Positions 47,680 to 59,039 are shown, counted from the stretch's first letter. The stretch is 64,000 bases of DNA from Eudorina sp. 2006-703-Eu-15 (GCA_003117195.1 BDSI01000027.1:680001-744000); one strand, 5' to 3'. The notes: a model not told the origin generated them from the letters alone. A program made the numbers and translations.

Positions 47680-48396
47680 GGGGTGTTTCTATGTGCCCGA
47701 AACCTCGTATTTGCTAAGCTAAGTGTTTCTATGGGAAGTGCTCGTACTACTGTGGTGTAGAAAATTTACGACGGCCATTTTGGCCCGTCGTATCGTAGCA
47801 AGGCGTAGAATGGCATAGAATGGAGCTAGCGGAGCTAGTAGAGCGAGCTTGTTACTGCATGTATTTACTTTCCTTTTGTGCTTGGAATACGCGGGCTTTT
47901 CCGTTGGCCAACTTTCCGGAACCTTGGCACAGTATAAATTGCCTTCATCAGCACTATTTAAAGTCACTAGCTGTATAACGAGAAGATCAGACCTCATTAC
48001 CTCAAAGCCATTCCTTTCAAGTGCGTAGGCTTGCAGTCCTGTGTCAATGCACGCCCCGGGCCCGCTGTCCCAGAACGGCAACAATTTCAACGGGCCACAA
48101 ACCAATCAAAACGTGAACGCCTGCATTTGTTGCTGCTGCAAAACCAGGAGAAGGGCAATGGCCTGCTGGTTTGTTTCGGAAGTGACTTCACTGTGGTGGC
48201 ACTCGCTCGCTGAGACTAGGTTGAATATATTAGTTGAATGCAGAGAAGTACATACCTAAGCGTTAATATTTATGCGTGGTTCCGCTTGGTTCCTAGACGC
48301 CCATAGAAACAGGGCTTGTACGGTTGCTATGCGCAAGCTACGCCTTGCCATGTACGAGGTCTGCGACGCCGAAACCAAAAGTCATAGAAACACCCC
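47680..48396. mobile_element. TIR element, 717 bp, GGGGTGTTTCTATG ends
   Basis: Perfect 14-bp terminal inverted repeats GGGGTGTTTCTATG at 47680-47693 and 48383-48396. Subterminal inverted copies of the gtttctatggg word occur near 47721 and 48299. No transposase. Starts 18 bp after the preceding element, and the two share the GTGTTT end motif. PIF/Harbinger-like ends; no convincing target duplication. Confidence 0.65.
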
Positions 48397-48557
48397 TATT
48401 GCCAACAGTAAATCCCGAAGTTCAGTAGCCGGGGCTGCGTAGTATTGTCAGCATACAGCCAGAAACAAATATCAGTAGAGCTTTCCAGGTTGAGGACGTA
48501 GTTTACGCCTGTCCCTGCATTGGCCTGGCATTTTCGGTACTGGCACGTATCAAGAAT

Positions 48558-49022
48558 ATGTCAGACAAGAAATTCGCACTTGTTACCTTTGTGGACCATG
48601 ACGATGTTCCCTTCTTTGTTGGCCAGGTATTCAGATTTCCCCTTGATGCCAACAATAAAATCAACATTCGGCTTCTTACAAAGTATGGAGGCAATCTCTT
48701 GTTGTATAATGACTATGTAATCGGACCCGACGACGACGACCCCCTTGTCAGCGATGTTTCGTTTCCCTGTGGACATGTCCGCATCCTTGCGGAAAATCCG
48801 CCGATTGAAAGCACTGCGGTCAGGCGACCGGCATCCGGCGGTGGCTCGTGGAACCTGTTGAAGGCGTTATATGGCAGCGTGCCACGGTTGCCCCAAGTCA
48901 CCGCCTGGACGGACTCGATGGGCGCCGATGCGAGTGCGGGTGCGGGCCTCGCAGCAGCGGCGACAGCCTCGGCGACTTTTCAAAGCTTCTCTTGCACCGC
49001 AGGGCGCAAGAAACAAGACTGA
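48558..49022 (+). CDS. Small protein, unknown family (copy B)
   Basis: Not recognised. 154-residue frame starting MSDKKFALVTFVDHDDVPFF, with FPCGHVRILAENPP and RRPASGGGSW in the same order as copy A. The C-terminal third is Ala-rich (SAGAGLAAAATASATF) and unlike copy A. The two-segment membrane exon of copy A is represented only by a decayed stretch around 49100-49150, where the words gtgccaagctgacggtgctc and cgggtgg still match but the frame is lost. So copy B is either a shorter protein or a decaying copy. An acidic loop GPDDDDPLVSD replaces GSGNPSVSN of copy A. Confidence 0.5.
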   Translation: MSDKKFALVTFVDHDDVPFFVGQVFRFPLDANNKINIRLLTKYGGNLLLYNDYVIGPDDDDPLVSDVSFPCGHVRILAENPPIESTAVRRPASGGGSWNLLKALYGSVPRLPQVTAWTDSMGADASAGAGLAAAATASATFQSFSCTAGRKKQD

Positions 49023-49430
49023 ACGTTTCTACACGGGCAGCAAATTGATGGCCTGACCAACGTTCAATTCGTTGGTGTGGGAGCTTTTTCTGACACGTTC
49101 TTGGAAGTGTGCTTGGCTTCATGTGTGCCAAGCTGACGGTGCTCATTGCCATCGGGTGGCAAGGACCGCAACATCCTTGTGTTCCGTCCCTTGACATCCT
49201 CCCGCTACTTCCGGTGTATGGGCTCATGGGCTCAACGGGTGGATCTAGGAAAGCGGGTTCTAACACGCAGCAATACTCACGCGTGTCCTTCCTAGGCGCG
49301 GTGGAGACTGTTGTCGTACGTCCAGCAGGAGACGAAGGCGTTGGTGACGCCAAGCAGGAACCCGTAATCAGCGCGGGGCCTTGAATTACGCGAACGCTTT
49401 GCAGCCCTTGCATAATTGGACTAGCTGCTG

Positions 49431-49994
49431 AGTCATGTGAAAGCGTGGCGTAATGGTCCTGTATAGTACTGGAGATACCGTTGCAGTGTGCAGCAGGGCA
49501 TCAGGTTGCGGATCTCCTGTGAAGGGGAGATCAGTTGTGTGCGTTACCATGTGCCCACGTATTGACGAACTGGACCAACCAAACCATGAGTGCTTGCAAC
49601 GAAGGACTGGGAACTGGGTTTGCTTGATTTCGTAGTTCGCAGAACCGAAATCATGTTAGTACGACAAATGTCGCTACGTTTGTCCATGCTTGCCAAGTTC
49701 GCTGACTTTGGCAGCTTCTAGGAGGAGGTGTGGACTGCTCCAATCGCCTGCCGTCTTACTATTTTGGACTGGAGCCAGCATGGGGACAGACCCCTAATGG
49801 CTTTTAAGCAGGAGAACGGCCATTTCTAGTTCTGTCGTGGCACCAAGGACCCCTGTCCTTGGGTTTCCTTGGGCTCGCCAGGTTACAGTGTGCGGGGGTG
49901 GGGTAGGAGGACGGGGCAGGCACGCAGGTCACCTTCCCTTGGACGGGCAGCCGCTGCTGCCAACGAGCATGGCGGGTTCAGTCAGGAGCGTGTG
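49431..49994 (+). repeat. Duplicated block, copy B (downstream of gene B)
   Basis: Counterpart of 45601-46193. Ends at the same word (caggagcgtgt), after which the two loci become unrelated. Confidence 0.9.
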
Positions 49995-51661
49995 TTTGGG
50001 TTATGTTGAGCGTGTAGTGGGACTGTTGGCTTCGTTCTCACGATTTTGTGGCAGTGCGACATGTTGACTTGTAGGGTTCCTGAGTATTAAATTCGGCCAC
50101 TCGAGTGCCGTTTTACAGAGCATGGCGGGTCACAGTGCAGGCTTGCGTGGGTCATCACACAGTCCGCGCACATTGGATTATCTTCGTTTCGCATGGAGCA
50201 GGGCACGCAGACGCCGCCGCCGCTGCCGGAGGCGTCGTCGCCCGCAACCGGAGACGGCCTGCCGGCGCAGCTGTCGCCTCAGAGCACCGCCCGGGACTAC
50301 TTCCTGTCCACCACGGTGACGCTGTCCGCCCGGTCCGGGACGCGCGGCAGCGGCCCCCACGAGCCGGACGATGACCGGCTGATGCCGCCCGACTCGCCCA
50401 CCGTCTGCACCGCTGCGGATTTCTTCCGCGGAGCCGCCTCCCGCGCCACCATCAACACCTCCGCCATGGTCACGCCCCTCCGGCTCGCACTGCCAGCGGG
50501 CGTGTCAACAGCCTCGCCCTTCGTGGCCGCGGCCGCGCACATCGCCAGCAGCGCAGCGGCGGGGGCAGCTTCGCCGCGCGGCCGCCGGCCACGCGCCGTG
50601 CGCGATGCGCTGGCGATTGCGTCGGCGGCGCACCCGCAGCAGGAAAGCTCCCCCGCGGCGGCGGCGGCGCGGCATGGGCGTCAGTCCGCCTCGGGCCGGG
50701 TGTCCATCAGCACCGGCGGCCTGGCGGGCCAAAGCGGCGGTGACGGCCGCGTCAGCAGCAGTGGGGGCGGCCGCGTGGTGATCGACGAGGCGCCGGTGGA
50801 CATGGAGACGCAGTCCTCCTCCCGGACGTACACGTACCAGGCCCGGAGGTCGGGCGCAGGGGCGGCACTGAACCAGCCCGCCTCGGCGGCAGCGGGCGGG
50901 CACACCACGCGGGTGGCGTTCGAGGAAAGCCGTCCGTGCACCAGCCCTGCCGGCGCCACAGCGGCCGCGGCGGCGCCGGGACAGGGACACGGACAGGGGC
51001 TGCACAGGGACGGTAGCGGGGGCGGCGGCGGCGGCGGCGGCGGCGGCACGACAGCCGGGCGGTCGTTGACGCGGGAGATGCTGATGCGGCTGGCGCACCT
51101 GGGCCGCGAGTCGCGGAATGCGTTCGAGACGACGACGGACGAGGAGCGGGAGGAGCAGGAGCGGCAGGCGCGGCGGCGGGCGCGGCGGAACCGGTCCTTG
51201 GCCGGGCAGCAAGCTCGGGGCGCTAGTCCGCAGCGCCGCATGACGGGTGGGTGCTGGGTGGCCATTTGAGGGCGTTCAGAGTGCTGTTTTGGGGAACGAT
51301 GTCTCTGTGGTTTGCGGCTGTTATTAGTGTTGCTGTTGCTGCCGCTGCTGTACTGCACGTCAGGGTGAAGAGGGCGGGGTGGATGACCGGGGGAGGAAGG
51401 GGTATAGGAAAGGGGAGAGGAAAGGGGGGTCCGCGGGGCTGTGTGGCCCCCGAGAGCGGCTTCGTGTGGGTTCAGGCTCAGTGCAGTCCACGCCGCCGCA
51501 TACTGCGGGGAGTCAGGGTGGCCTGCCGGAGATCAGGTCGGAACGCGCGGGCGGGGGTGCAGGGGATGGGTGCTGGTCGTGGGTAAGGGAGCTGGGTGAG
51601 GGAGGAGCTGGGTGCGCACGGCTACTGGACGTGGCGGGTGTCAGAAGGCAGGCGCGTAGAG

Positions 51662-51766
51662 ATGCTGGGAACGTGAGGCGCCCACTCGGCCCACGTTTTG
51701 TTGGAAGAGATATGTGTCCGTGACATCCCGAGCGCTCGGGATGTCACGGACACATATCTCTTCCAA
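51662..51766. repeat. Insertion containing a 66-bp perfect palindrome
   Basis: About 105 bp absent from the matching site in the parent flank (near 43001). Within it, 51701-51766 is a perfect inverted repeat with two 33-bp arms and no spacer, centred on cccgagc|gctcggg. It would form a long hairpin or cruciform. Confidence 0.9.
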
Positions 51767-51996
51767 AGCACCGCGAAACGAAGACGGGGCATGAAGCTGC
51801 ATGACTTACGAGCAGCAAGAGAGCGTCGAGCGGGTGTGCGGTGAATGAGTGTACGAGTCTAGAGTGAGTGCATGTTGTGGTGTGTACGAGTGTACGAATG
51901 TACGAATGTGTGTGTACCGTATGTGTGTCAGCCGCATGGTGTGTGTTCTTTCAGTCGTACGGCAGCGTGCGTGACGTGCAAGGGAAGGTGGAAATG

Positions 51997-52507
51997 ACCT
52001 CCCTAGGCCCCAACTGAGCATCCCGGGTTACGCCTTTGCAACAGTACGACAGGGACCCTATAGGGCCCTGGCTTTGTTACAATGGTATCGAGACGGGGCC
52101 GTACGCTCCTTGTCACTGGCAAGGTCGGCGGTTCGATCCTGGCAAAGTACCAGGCGGGTGTAAAGAGTAAATCTGTGCGAGTCACGGGTTGGAGGTCTCT
52201 GTGCTCAGTCAGTGGTCGATGCGACGTCTAAAAAGCGTCCAAAGGGGTAATACAATCCTCGCCCGGTGCCTAAGTGCAGCGGTTACCTAGGTAAGTTGGG
52301 GCCTAGGGAGGTGACACTGCAAAGCGGTGGATATAGAGCCAGCGAAGCCTGGACCCGTTGTGAGGTGCCTAGCAAGCAAGTTCCACACTTCCCATACTTC
52401 GGGACGAAGTATCCTAAGGAGGGGAGAATGTAACGATGCGAGGCCCAACTGAGCATCCCGGGTTACGCCTTTGCAACAGTACGACAGGGACCCTATAGGG
52501 CCCTGGC
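51997..52507. mobile_element. LTR/TRIM-like insertion
   Basis: 511 bp absent from the parent flank (after the ggtggaaatg at about 43241). It has a 64-bp direct repeat at each end (52009-52072 and 52444-52507). The left copy runs on to gttaca (52076-52081), then one base later TGGTATCGAGAC (52083-52094), which resembles a primer-binding site for initiator tRNA-Met. The right copy is preceded by the purine tract aaggaggggagaa and a tgtaac start (52429). TGTAAC...GTTACA would be normal LTR ends. Each LTR copy is incomplete. A 19-bp inverted copy links 51997-52015 with 52294-52312. No protein-coding capacity. Confidence 0.65.
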
Positions 52508-53105
52508 ACTTGCCTGCGCCCTGGGAAGGTGGAAATGCCCCTGCGTGTGTGTCTTGGAGGAGAACTGTGTGCGTGTGCGCGCGTGCCTTGTCTGTACGTA
52601 CGTAAGTGTATTTGGGAGACTGGTATGTGCGCGCATACGCAAGCAAACGCGAATGGGGAAGTGAGTGCTGTCGCAAGGCGTGTGTCTGTGGCAAAGGGGA
52701 TGGTGGTGGTGAAGTGACGCCAGGGCGGAGGGGGTTAAATTGCCCCCCAGCGCGGAGGGGGGCTGGGGCGTGGGGCCCTGCCGGGCTCGCCGCATGACGC
52801 GCATGAGACCTGATTGGAAAGTAGAGCACGGCATGGTAGACGGGGAGGACGCGGAGGGCACCGGAGGGCAGGCGGCTGCGTGCCTCCCCTCGAACAAGGT
52901 GCTTGTGGCGGGGGGTGGGGGGCTTCCACGGGATGTCAACCGACCCGATCCCGTCCCCCGACCACCTCTCGATCACCGTCTTCTTCGTCCGTTGTGTCCG
53001 CTGATTTGCTCACGTGTGCTTCCTTGTGCGTCTGGGTGGCGGGCACGACAACTTAAGTCAGGCCTGGCGTGGCCTGGCAAGGCCAGCAGCGCCCGGGGTA
53101 ATGCT

Positions 53106-54388
53106 TGCTCGGAATTGATTATCACTCTCCTTGCGATTATTATGGGTCCTGCGAGTCGCGCTTCTAACCACGCACATCGTGCGCGGATGACTTCCAGAAC
53201 TGTGTGGTCTGCGCCCTGAAAACTCAAGATCCAGTGCAGTGCAGACGCAATACGCCAACCTACGTGCTTGCCCGCTGCTTGCTGCGTGATGTGGTTTTTC
53301 CCTGGCTACGGTGCACGCGCTGAATCAACGAGGGCACGATCCAAACTTAAAATGGCCATCATAAAAGACTTCCACTCTTAAGACAGCGTGCACCGGGGTA
53401 TAGATTGACTTACGAATATACGGTCAAAATAGTACGATCGTCCCTATGGCCCGTGGGTCTCCCAGCCGAATTTGGCTTACTCTGATAGGTCGTGAAAGCC
53501 TGTATACTGTGGGGAAAAGCTCTCACATTGCGTGCAGCACGAGAGGGTCGCGGGTCGTGACAGGCCATACGGATATGTTTGCAAGCCGCAAGGACATTTG
53601 GGGCCACCCAATCAACCAGCAATATTGCGTCTGCTTGGAGTGGATTGGATGCACTCTGTACAGCGAGGGTGGCGGGCGCTCTGTATCGCGGCCATGCATC
53701 CTGCGTTCCGGCATACATTCGTATTAACTTTGTGCGCAAGTATGCAGATCTCAAAGCCTATACGATGTGGTTGATGGATTACGATGAATACGGTCGCCTC
53801 TAAGTCTCGTCAGCCTCATACGGTCCTCCCGTAACATCACAGACGTCGCGATGAGAGTCTTTGTTTGCATACAAAATTATAATACCAACTCCTCTGATGT
53901 TACATACACAAACAACAAGTGTTTCCTTTTGGAATGATCCTTCGTACCGTTTGAGGGCGTGAGTGCCTTGTCGCTAATTGTGGAAGGACATACTCTTCCG
54001 AGAAAATTAAATTACAGCACCCCCTTCCACTAGCGTTGTTTGGAAGGTAAAGTGTGGCCGTTATTGCTCATAGCCTGCTCCAAGGAGCAACGCGGCCCAG
54101 CCACAGACCGAACTAAAGCATTATTACAGTATCCTTCCTTCAAATGCAGGACTCTGGGTTTTTCTAGGCACGAAAGCCCTTAGCGAGCAGGGTGTGCTAC
54201 GAGTACCTTTACGTCCTAGACACGGCTGTCCAGATATGACTATCACAAACCAGCAAGTTCATCGACCAGCTATAGAATGGCTTACCGATCTCCAGCGCGC
54301 AAAGGTGGGACCTAGCCTTCGAAGGCCGAGTGCGTCATGCACCACACAGCTAACTCTCCGCCTCGCCCCGCTTTCGCAGTTGGAGGGA
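53106..54388. other. Intergenic, nothing recognised
   Basis: 1.3 kb of more AT-rich sequence between the duplicated giant-gene flank and the coiled-coil gene. A 93-codon frame (53446-53727) has no recognisable domain. The right part presumably holds the promoter and 5'UTR of the next gene. Confidence 0.4.
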
Positions 54389-54820
54389 ATGTCAGGGACT
54401 AAGCCAAAGATTACAATTCAAGTAAGTTTCTGTGCGAAGGGATGTTTCCCCTCAGTTAGCGGCCCTACGTGACCTCGAGGTCTTTTTGGTCGATTTGAAC
54501 ACCAGCGGCTACATTGGCTCCAGCTCAGTGTCCCAGTGTTATCCTCAGGCCATGGCATTTCAACGGACGTTGCCCTCGCTTCAGCCCCTGACTCCTCGTG
54601 CCGCCCCGCTCCCTGTGGTGCCCCCTCCTCTTTCCCCAGGACCTCATAGAAAAGGTGCGCCCTCCATCTACCCGCCCGCATTGCTGGCGTCTCACCTGCT
54701 GGGTGGATGGGGCAGCTGCCGGCTGTGTCCCGGTGCCCGGGGTGTGGTGCCGTGGAGGGATGGAACGCGTCGGGCGGATGTCCCACCCAGCAGCAGATCT
54801 GACACGCGCGGCGTCCCTAT

Positions 54821-54855
<35 letters not shown>

Positions 54856-57800
54856 AGCTGGCCGAGTAGATACCATGGCGCGGCCGCAGGGAAGGGGGCG
54901 CTCCAGTTCCCATGCAACTCTAAGCATGGGATATCAGTTATGGTAGCAGATGCTGCCGCAAACGGGTGGCTCGGCGGCCTCACCCCAACCCTTTCTCTCC
55001 GAGCCCCTTGGGTGGCTCGGTAGCCACAGCCCCCCCGGGTTCCTGGACACGGCCCCTCCCCCTCGCCGAATCTTCCATATGTGTGCTTTTGTCCTGTAAC
55101 CCCTTCCCCCCTTTCCGTCACCGTCGCCTTCCCTCCCATACCTCCCCGCTCCCTCCCATCCCTCCCCGTCCCTCCCACCTTCCCCCGTTCCGCGCCCAGG
55201 TCAATGACCCCAACGCGCCCGAGCAGGCCCTCATCCCCACCTCCCCCCGCTCCGTGGAGGCGTGTTTCCGCCTCGGGGTGGACCCCCTGGAGCTGCAGTT
55301 CCACCCCATCGCCTTCTACAAACACACGGGCGACACGGACGAGATCGCAAAGATCCGGTACGACAAGCACGAGCAGGTCCGGAGGGAGCGCATCAAGAGC
55401 CTCATCGACCTGCGGAAGCGGCTGGTGGATGACGGCTGGACGGGCGAGCAGGGGCGCAACGCGGCGGCGGCCAAGAAGGCCGCGGCCAGCAGCGGTGAGC
55501 GGCCCAACAGCAGCACCATGGTGGAGAAGGAGCGGCAGCGACTGGAGGTGCTGCGCAAGCGGCACGAGAAGGAGATTGCGCAGATGATCGCGCACGAGGC
55601 GGCGCGGAAGGAGCTGGCGGAGAAGCAGCAGCGCAAGGTGGAGGTGCTGGAGGCGCGCGCGGCGGAGATGGCGCGACAGAAGGCGGAGCACGACCGCGAG
55701 TGGATGGTGCGGCAGCGGGAGTTGGAGCTGCAGCGGCTGCGGGAGCAGAAGGAGCTGGAGAGGGAGGGCAAGCGTATGGCGGAGGAGCGGTACCGGCGGG
55801 AGCGGGAGGCGCAGAAGGCCAAGGAGGAGGAGGAGAAGCGGATGAAGAAGGAGGCGTTCATGAGGTGTGGGGCGAGGCGGAGGGGGGGGAGAAGAGAGGA
55901 GGGGGGGACGCTACCCATGAGGTGACGGTTTTGCGGTCTCGCGGTCTTGATTGGTTGACATGTTTGGAGGGGAGGGGGGGCTGGTCGGGGCGACAACGCG
56001 GCCGGCGAGGTGGGGTGGGGCAGGAGGAGGGGGGCGGCGGGGAGGTTGGGGCAGAGCAGGGTGCGCGGATGGCGCCGGTGCGTTCTTTGCGTTGCGCCCC
56101 CAACCCCCCCCCGCCCTCCGCGTCCCGCCCCACCCCGGGCTCCTCCGTGCCGGTTGGCCCTTACCTCCCTCCCCTCTCCACCGCTCCCCCGCCCCTCCCG
56201 TCCCTGTCCTTGCCCCTGCCCCTGCCAGGGAGATGGAGCGGCGGCAGCGCACCATCGAGCACCGCCAGGAGACGGAGCGCATCCTGGCGGATCAGGCGGA
56301 AAAGGTGCGGCAGCGGAAGCAGGTCATGGAGGCGGCGGATGTGGAGCGGGCCAAGCGGCTGCAGCAGGAGGCGCACGAGCGGCACATGGCCAATCTGGAG
56401 AAGCGCAAGAAGGCGGAGGAGCGCATCAGCAGTGAGTGGATCCGAAGGGGGGGGCGGAAGGAGGGCGGAGGGGGAGAGAAGGGAGAAAAGGAAGGGAAGG
56501 GAGAGAAGGGAGAAAAGCAAGGGAAGGGCGAGGGTACAGGAGGAAGGGGAGAGCGGGAAGTAAGGGGACTGGGGAGGGGAGAGGGGAACACACGGCCGCA
56601 ATCGCCGCCCGCTCCTCTCCCAGCAGCGAGCCTCCCTTCCCTCCCTTTCTCCCGCGTATGATGTGGAGGGCGGAGAGACGCACCACCCCGGGCAAGAGCC
56701 GAGGTCCCCCTGCACCGCTGCGCTCTCAACCCCTTTCCCCGTTCACCCCCTTCACCCCTCCCCCCCCTACGCAGGCGCCCTGGCCGCCAACAGCGAGATC
56801 CTGCGCAAGAAGCGCGATGAGTTTGTCCGGAGGGAGCGGGACGCGGATGCGCGCCGGGCTGAGCTGGACCGTCTGGAGCGGCTGGCCATGGAGCAGCGGC
56901 GGCAGCAGGAGATGGCCCGGGAGCAGGAGCGGCACCACAAGTACCTGACGGCGCAGGAGATGGAGGAGGCCAGGAAGAAGGTGAGGGGGGAGGGACAGGG
57001 CGGGGGACGGGGCGGGGGACAGGGCGGGGGACAGGGCGGGGGACAGGGCGGGGGACAGGGCGGGGGACAGGGCGGGGGACAGGGCGGGGGACAGGGCGGG
57101 GACAGGGCGGGGGACAGGGCGGGGGACAGGGCGGGGGACAGGGCGGGGGACAGGGCGGGGGACCTGGGGAGCCTGTCCGGCCTGGGAGGTGGGTGCGGTT
57201 TGCCCCTGGCGGAGCGCACTCGGTGGGGTGCAGTCCGGGGTGAGGCGGAGTGAGGAGCTCCCGCGGGTGGGGCCGGGGCGGGGTCTGAAGGGGAGGACCG
57301 GGGGGAGGACGCCGGGCGGCACGGGCAGTGCGGGGTAGGCCCTATACCATACCGTACCGAACCAAAACGTACCGTACTTGACCGACCCATGGGTTGTATC
57401 CGTCCGCCGGTACCCCCTGAGCTCCCCCCGAGACGTGGGTTACATCCCCTGAACCCATCGTACGGACCCGTACCGGCACGTGGTCACGGGCTCCAGGGAT
57501 ATGGCGCGCGTCCCCACCCCAACGTGTGTGTTTAACGAGAAGCCCACCCACGCCCCTGTGTGTGTCCGGATGCGCGCGAGTGCTCACCCCCCGAAGCGCG
57601 CCCCTCCCCTCCTTCCCCCCTCCGCCCGTGCCCCAACTCCCCCACACCCACCCCTCCCCCTCCTCCTCCCCCGCGCCGCGCTATAGGCCCTCCGCGAGCG
57701 CGCCGAGGCCAAGGAGCGCGAGCTGGCCGAGCTGGCCGCCTCCCGGCGCCGCGAGATGGACATCCGGCGAGTGGAGCGCGAGTTTGAGCTGAAGCGGCGG

Positions 57801-58085
57801 CTGGACCGCGTGGACGAGATCTCCAAGGTGCACCTCTACCAGCGGCAGGCCCTCCTGGAGCGCATTATGGACGACTACGAGCGCACCCGGCAGATGATGA
57901 AGGAGCGCCAGACGCTGATGCGGGTGCGGAAGGACACCAACATGGCGGCGTCCATGCAGCGGCAGCAGCTGGCGCAGGCCATGGAGCAGCTTCGGTACGC
58001 GCGGAGCCTGGAGCGGCTGGCGGGGCCCAACGGGGCGGTCAATGTGGAGGCACTCATGCGGAGGCCCGCGACCGCCCGGGTGTGA
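54389..58085 (+). CDS. Coiled-coil protein with a TSPRSxEAC motif
   Basis: Exons: 54389-54421, 55200-55864, 56229-56431, 56775-56980 and 57687-58085 (501 residues), all in phase. The N-terminal 11 residues are followed by VNDPNAPEQALIPTSPRSVE and ACFRLGVDPLEL. A TSPRSxEAC segment followed by a GVxPxEL pattern also occurs in animal CCDC177-type proteins. After about residue 90 almost the entire chain is a charged coiled coil rich in E, R, K, Q and A, with heptad-like patterns. No membrane segment or signal peptide. Such proteins are often cytoskeletal or ciliary in volvocine algae, but that is inference. The intron 1 acceptor is preceded by a long CCCT tract, and intron 4 holds a 12-bp minisatellite. 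Confidence 0.78.
54827..54858. repeat. (GGCT)n microsatellite in intron 1
   Basis: About eight GGCT units in the first intron of the coiled-coil gene, the last one altered. Confidence 0.85.
56991..57163. repeat. 12-bp minisatellite in intron 4 of the coiled-coil gene
   Basis: About 14 copies of ggggacagggcg. The first unit has acggggcg and one unit is a base short. It starts about 10 nt after the exon 4 donor and is strongly G-rich on the coding strand. Confidence 0.92.
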
Positions 58086-59034
58086 GGAGAGGGGGAGTTG
58101 GGAGTGTGAGGAGAGGGGGAGTGTGGGGAGGGGGGAGTGTGAGGAGGGTTGAGTGTGAGGAGGGGGGGTTGAGGAGAGGGGCCGCTGTTGCGGGAGGAGG
58201 GGCCGCGGCTTGTTGGTGTTGTATGTCTGACAGGTGGTGTGTGTCAGGCCAGGAGCAAGGAGTCGTTGGAGGGTACAGGCGGTGCAAAAGGGGCCTTATG
58301 GCGCACTGCCCGGCGGCCGCCCCGCGTGGGCCCAGAGGTCGGAGCACGCAGACGTGCTCTGGCGGTGCGGGCGGTGCAGAGGCCCCGGGGAGGGGGAAGG
58401 GGGGAGGGGAGGATTGGTGGCGTCAGGGCGCCCGGACAGGGCTGTGATTGATAGCCGCGCGGGTAGTTGGTCGTTGTTGTTGTGGTTGCTGTCGTACTGG
58501 CGGTTGTGACCCGGAACAGCTCGGAACCGCGGACCCCCACCCCCTCCCCAGGCCGGGGGGGGCGCAGTCTGCATCGCGTTGGGGCGCAAGGAGGCCCTCT
58601 CAGGTCGCAGTGTCGCGACGCGCTGGGCAAGCCCTCCGAAACCCTCCGAAACCAACACAGCAATATAGGCGGCTGACGGGGCGCTGGCTGGCGATGGAGC
58701 GACCGACCCGTGGGTCGTCGGTGAATGCGGGAGGACCCGTGGGTACATGCCGCTCCTTGTACGAATGCGGCTTTGGGTTTTGTCCTCCGCCGCACCGCCG
58801 CTCCCCACTCGCCACTCGCCACTCGCCACTGCCAAACCTGGTGAACCTCCCCGGCCCCCGGGGACGGGCTGTCTGGCTGGCAGATGGGCACTGGGGCCGT
58901 TACTCTCCCCCCTCCGGGCCCCCGCGATATCCCTCTTCCCCATCTTCCTCTTCCGGGCCGCGCGTGCATGTCGAAGCCGTGTGCATGTCCATCAGGTGTG
59001 ATTCAACGACTGAACGGCACCGTAAGTAGTGCAG

Positions 59035-59039
59035 TGTAA
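59035..59039 (+). terminator. Putative TGTAA poly(A) signal (coiled-coil gene)
   Basis: TGTAA about 950 nt downstream of the stop codon, in gcagTGTAATG. Confidence 0.4.

Larger units (their letters stand above)
50195..53105 (+). pseudogene. Partial duplicate of the giant gene with a 6.3-kb internal deletion
   Basis: 50195-51573 matches 35258-36596 (most of exon 3 plus part of the next intron) almost base for base. At 51571-51573 it jumps to sequence matching 42914 onward, the 3' flank of the giant gene, continuing to about 53105. Exons 4-6 are therefore missing. An upstream ATG at 50193 opens an uninterrupted 358-codon frame (to 51269) through the exon 3 copy, with few amino-acid changes and a longer Gly run near 51020-51050. 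It might make a short chimeric protein but lacks the parent's N- and C-terminal parts, so it is called a pseudogene. Two insertions interrupt the copied flank. Confidence 0.8.

Noticed and set aside
52083..52160. Possible tRNA gene or tRNA-derived SINE (box B GGTTCGATCC near 52133)
   Set aside because: No cloverleaf can be drawn and box A is poor; the TGGTATCGAGAC position fits an LTR primer-binding site better.
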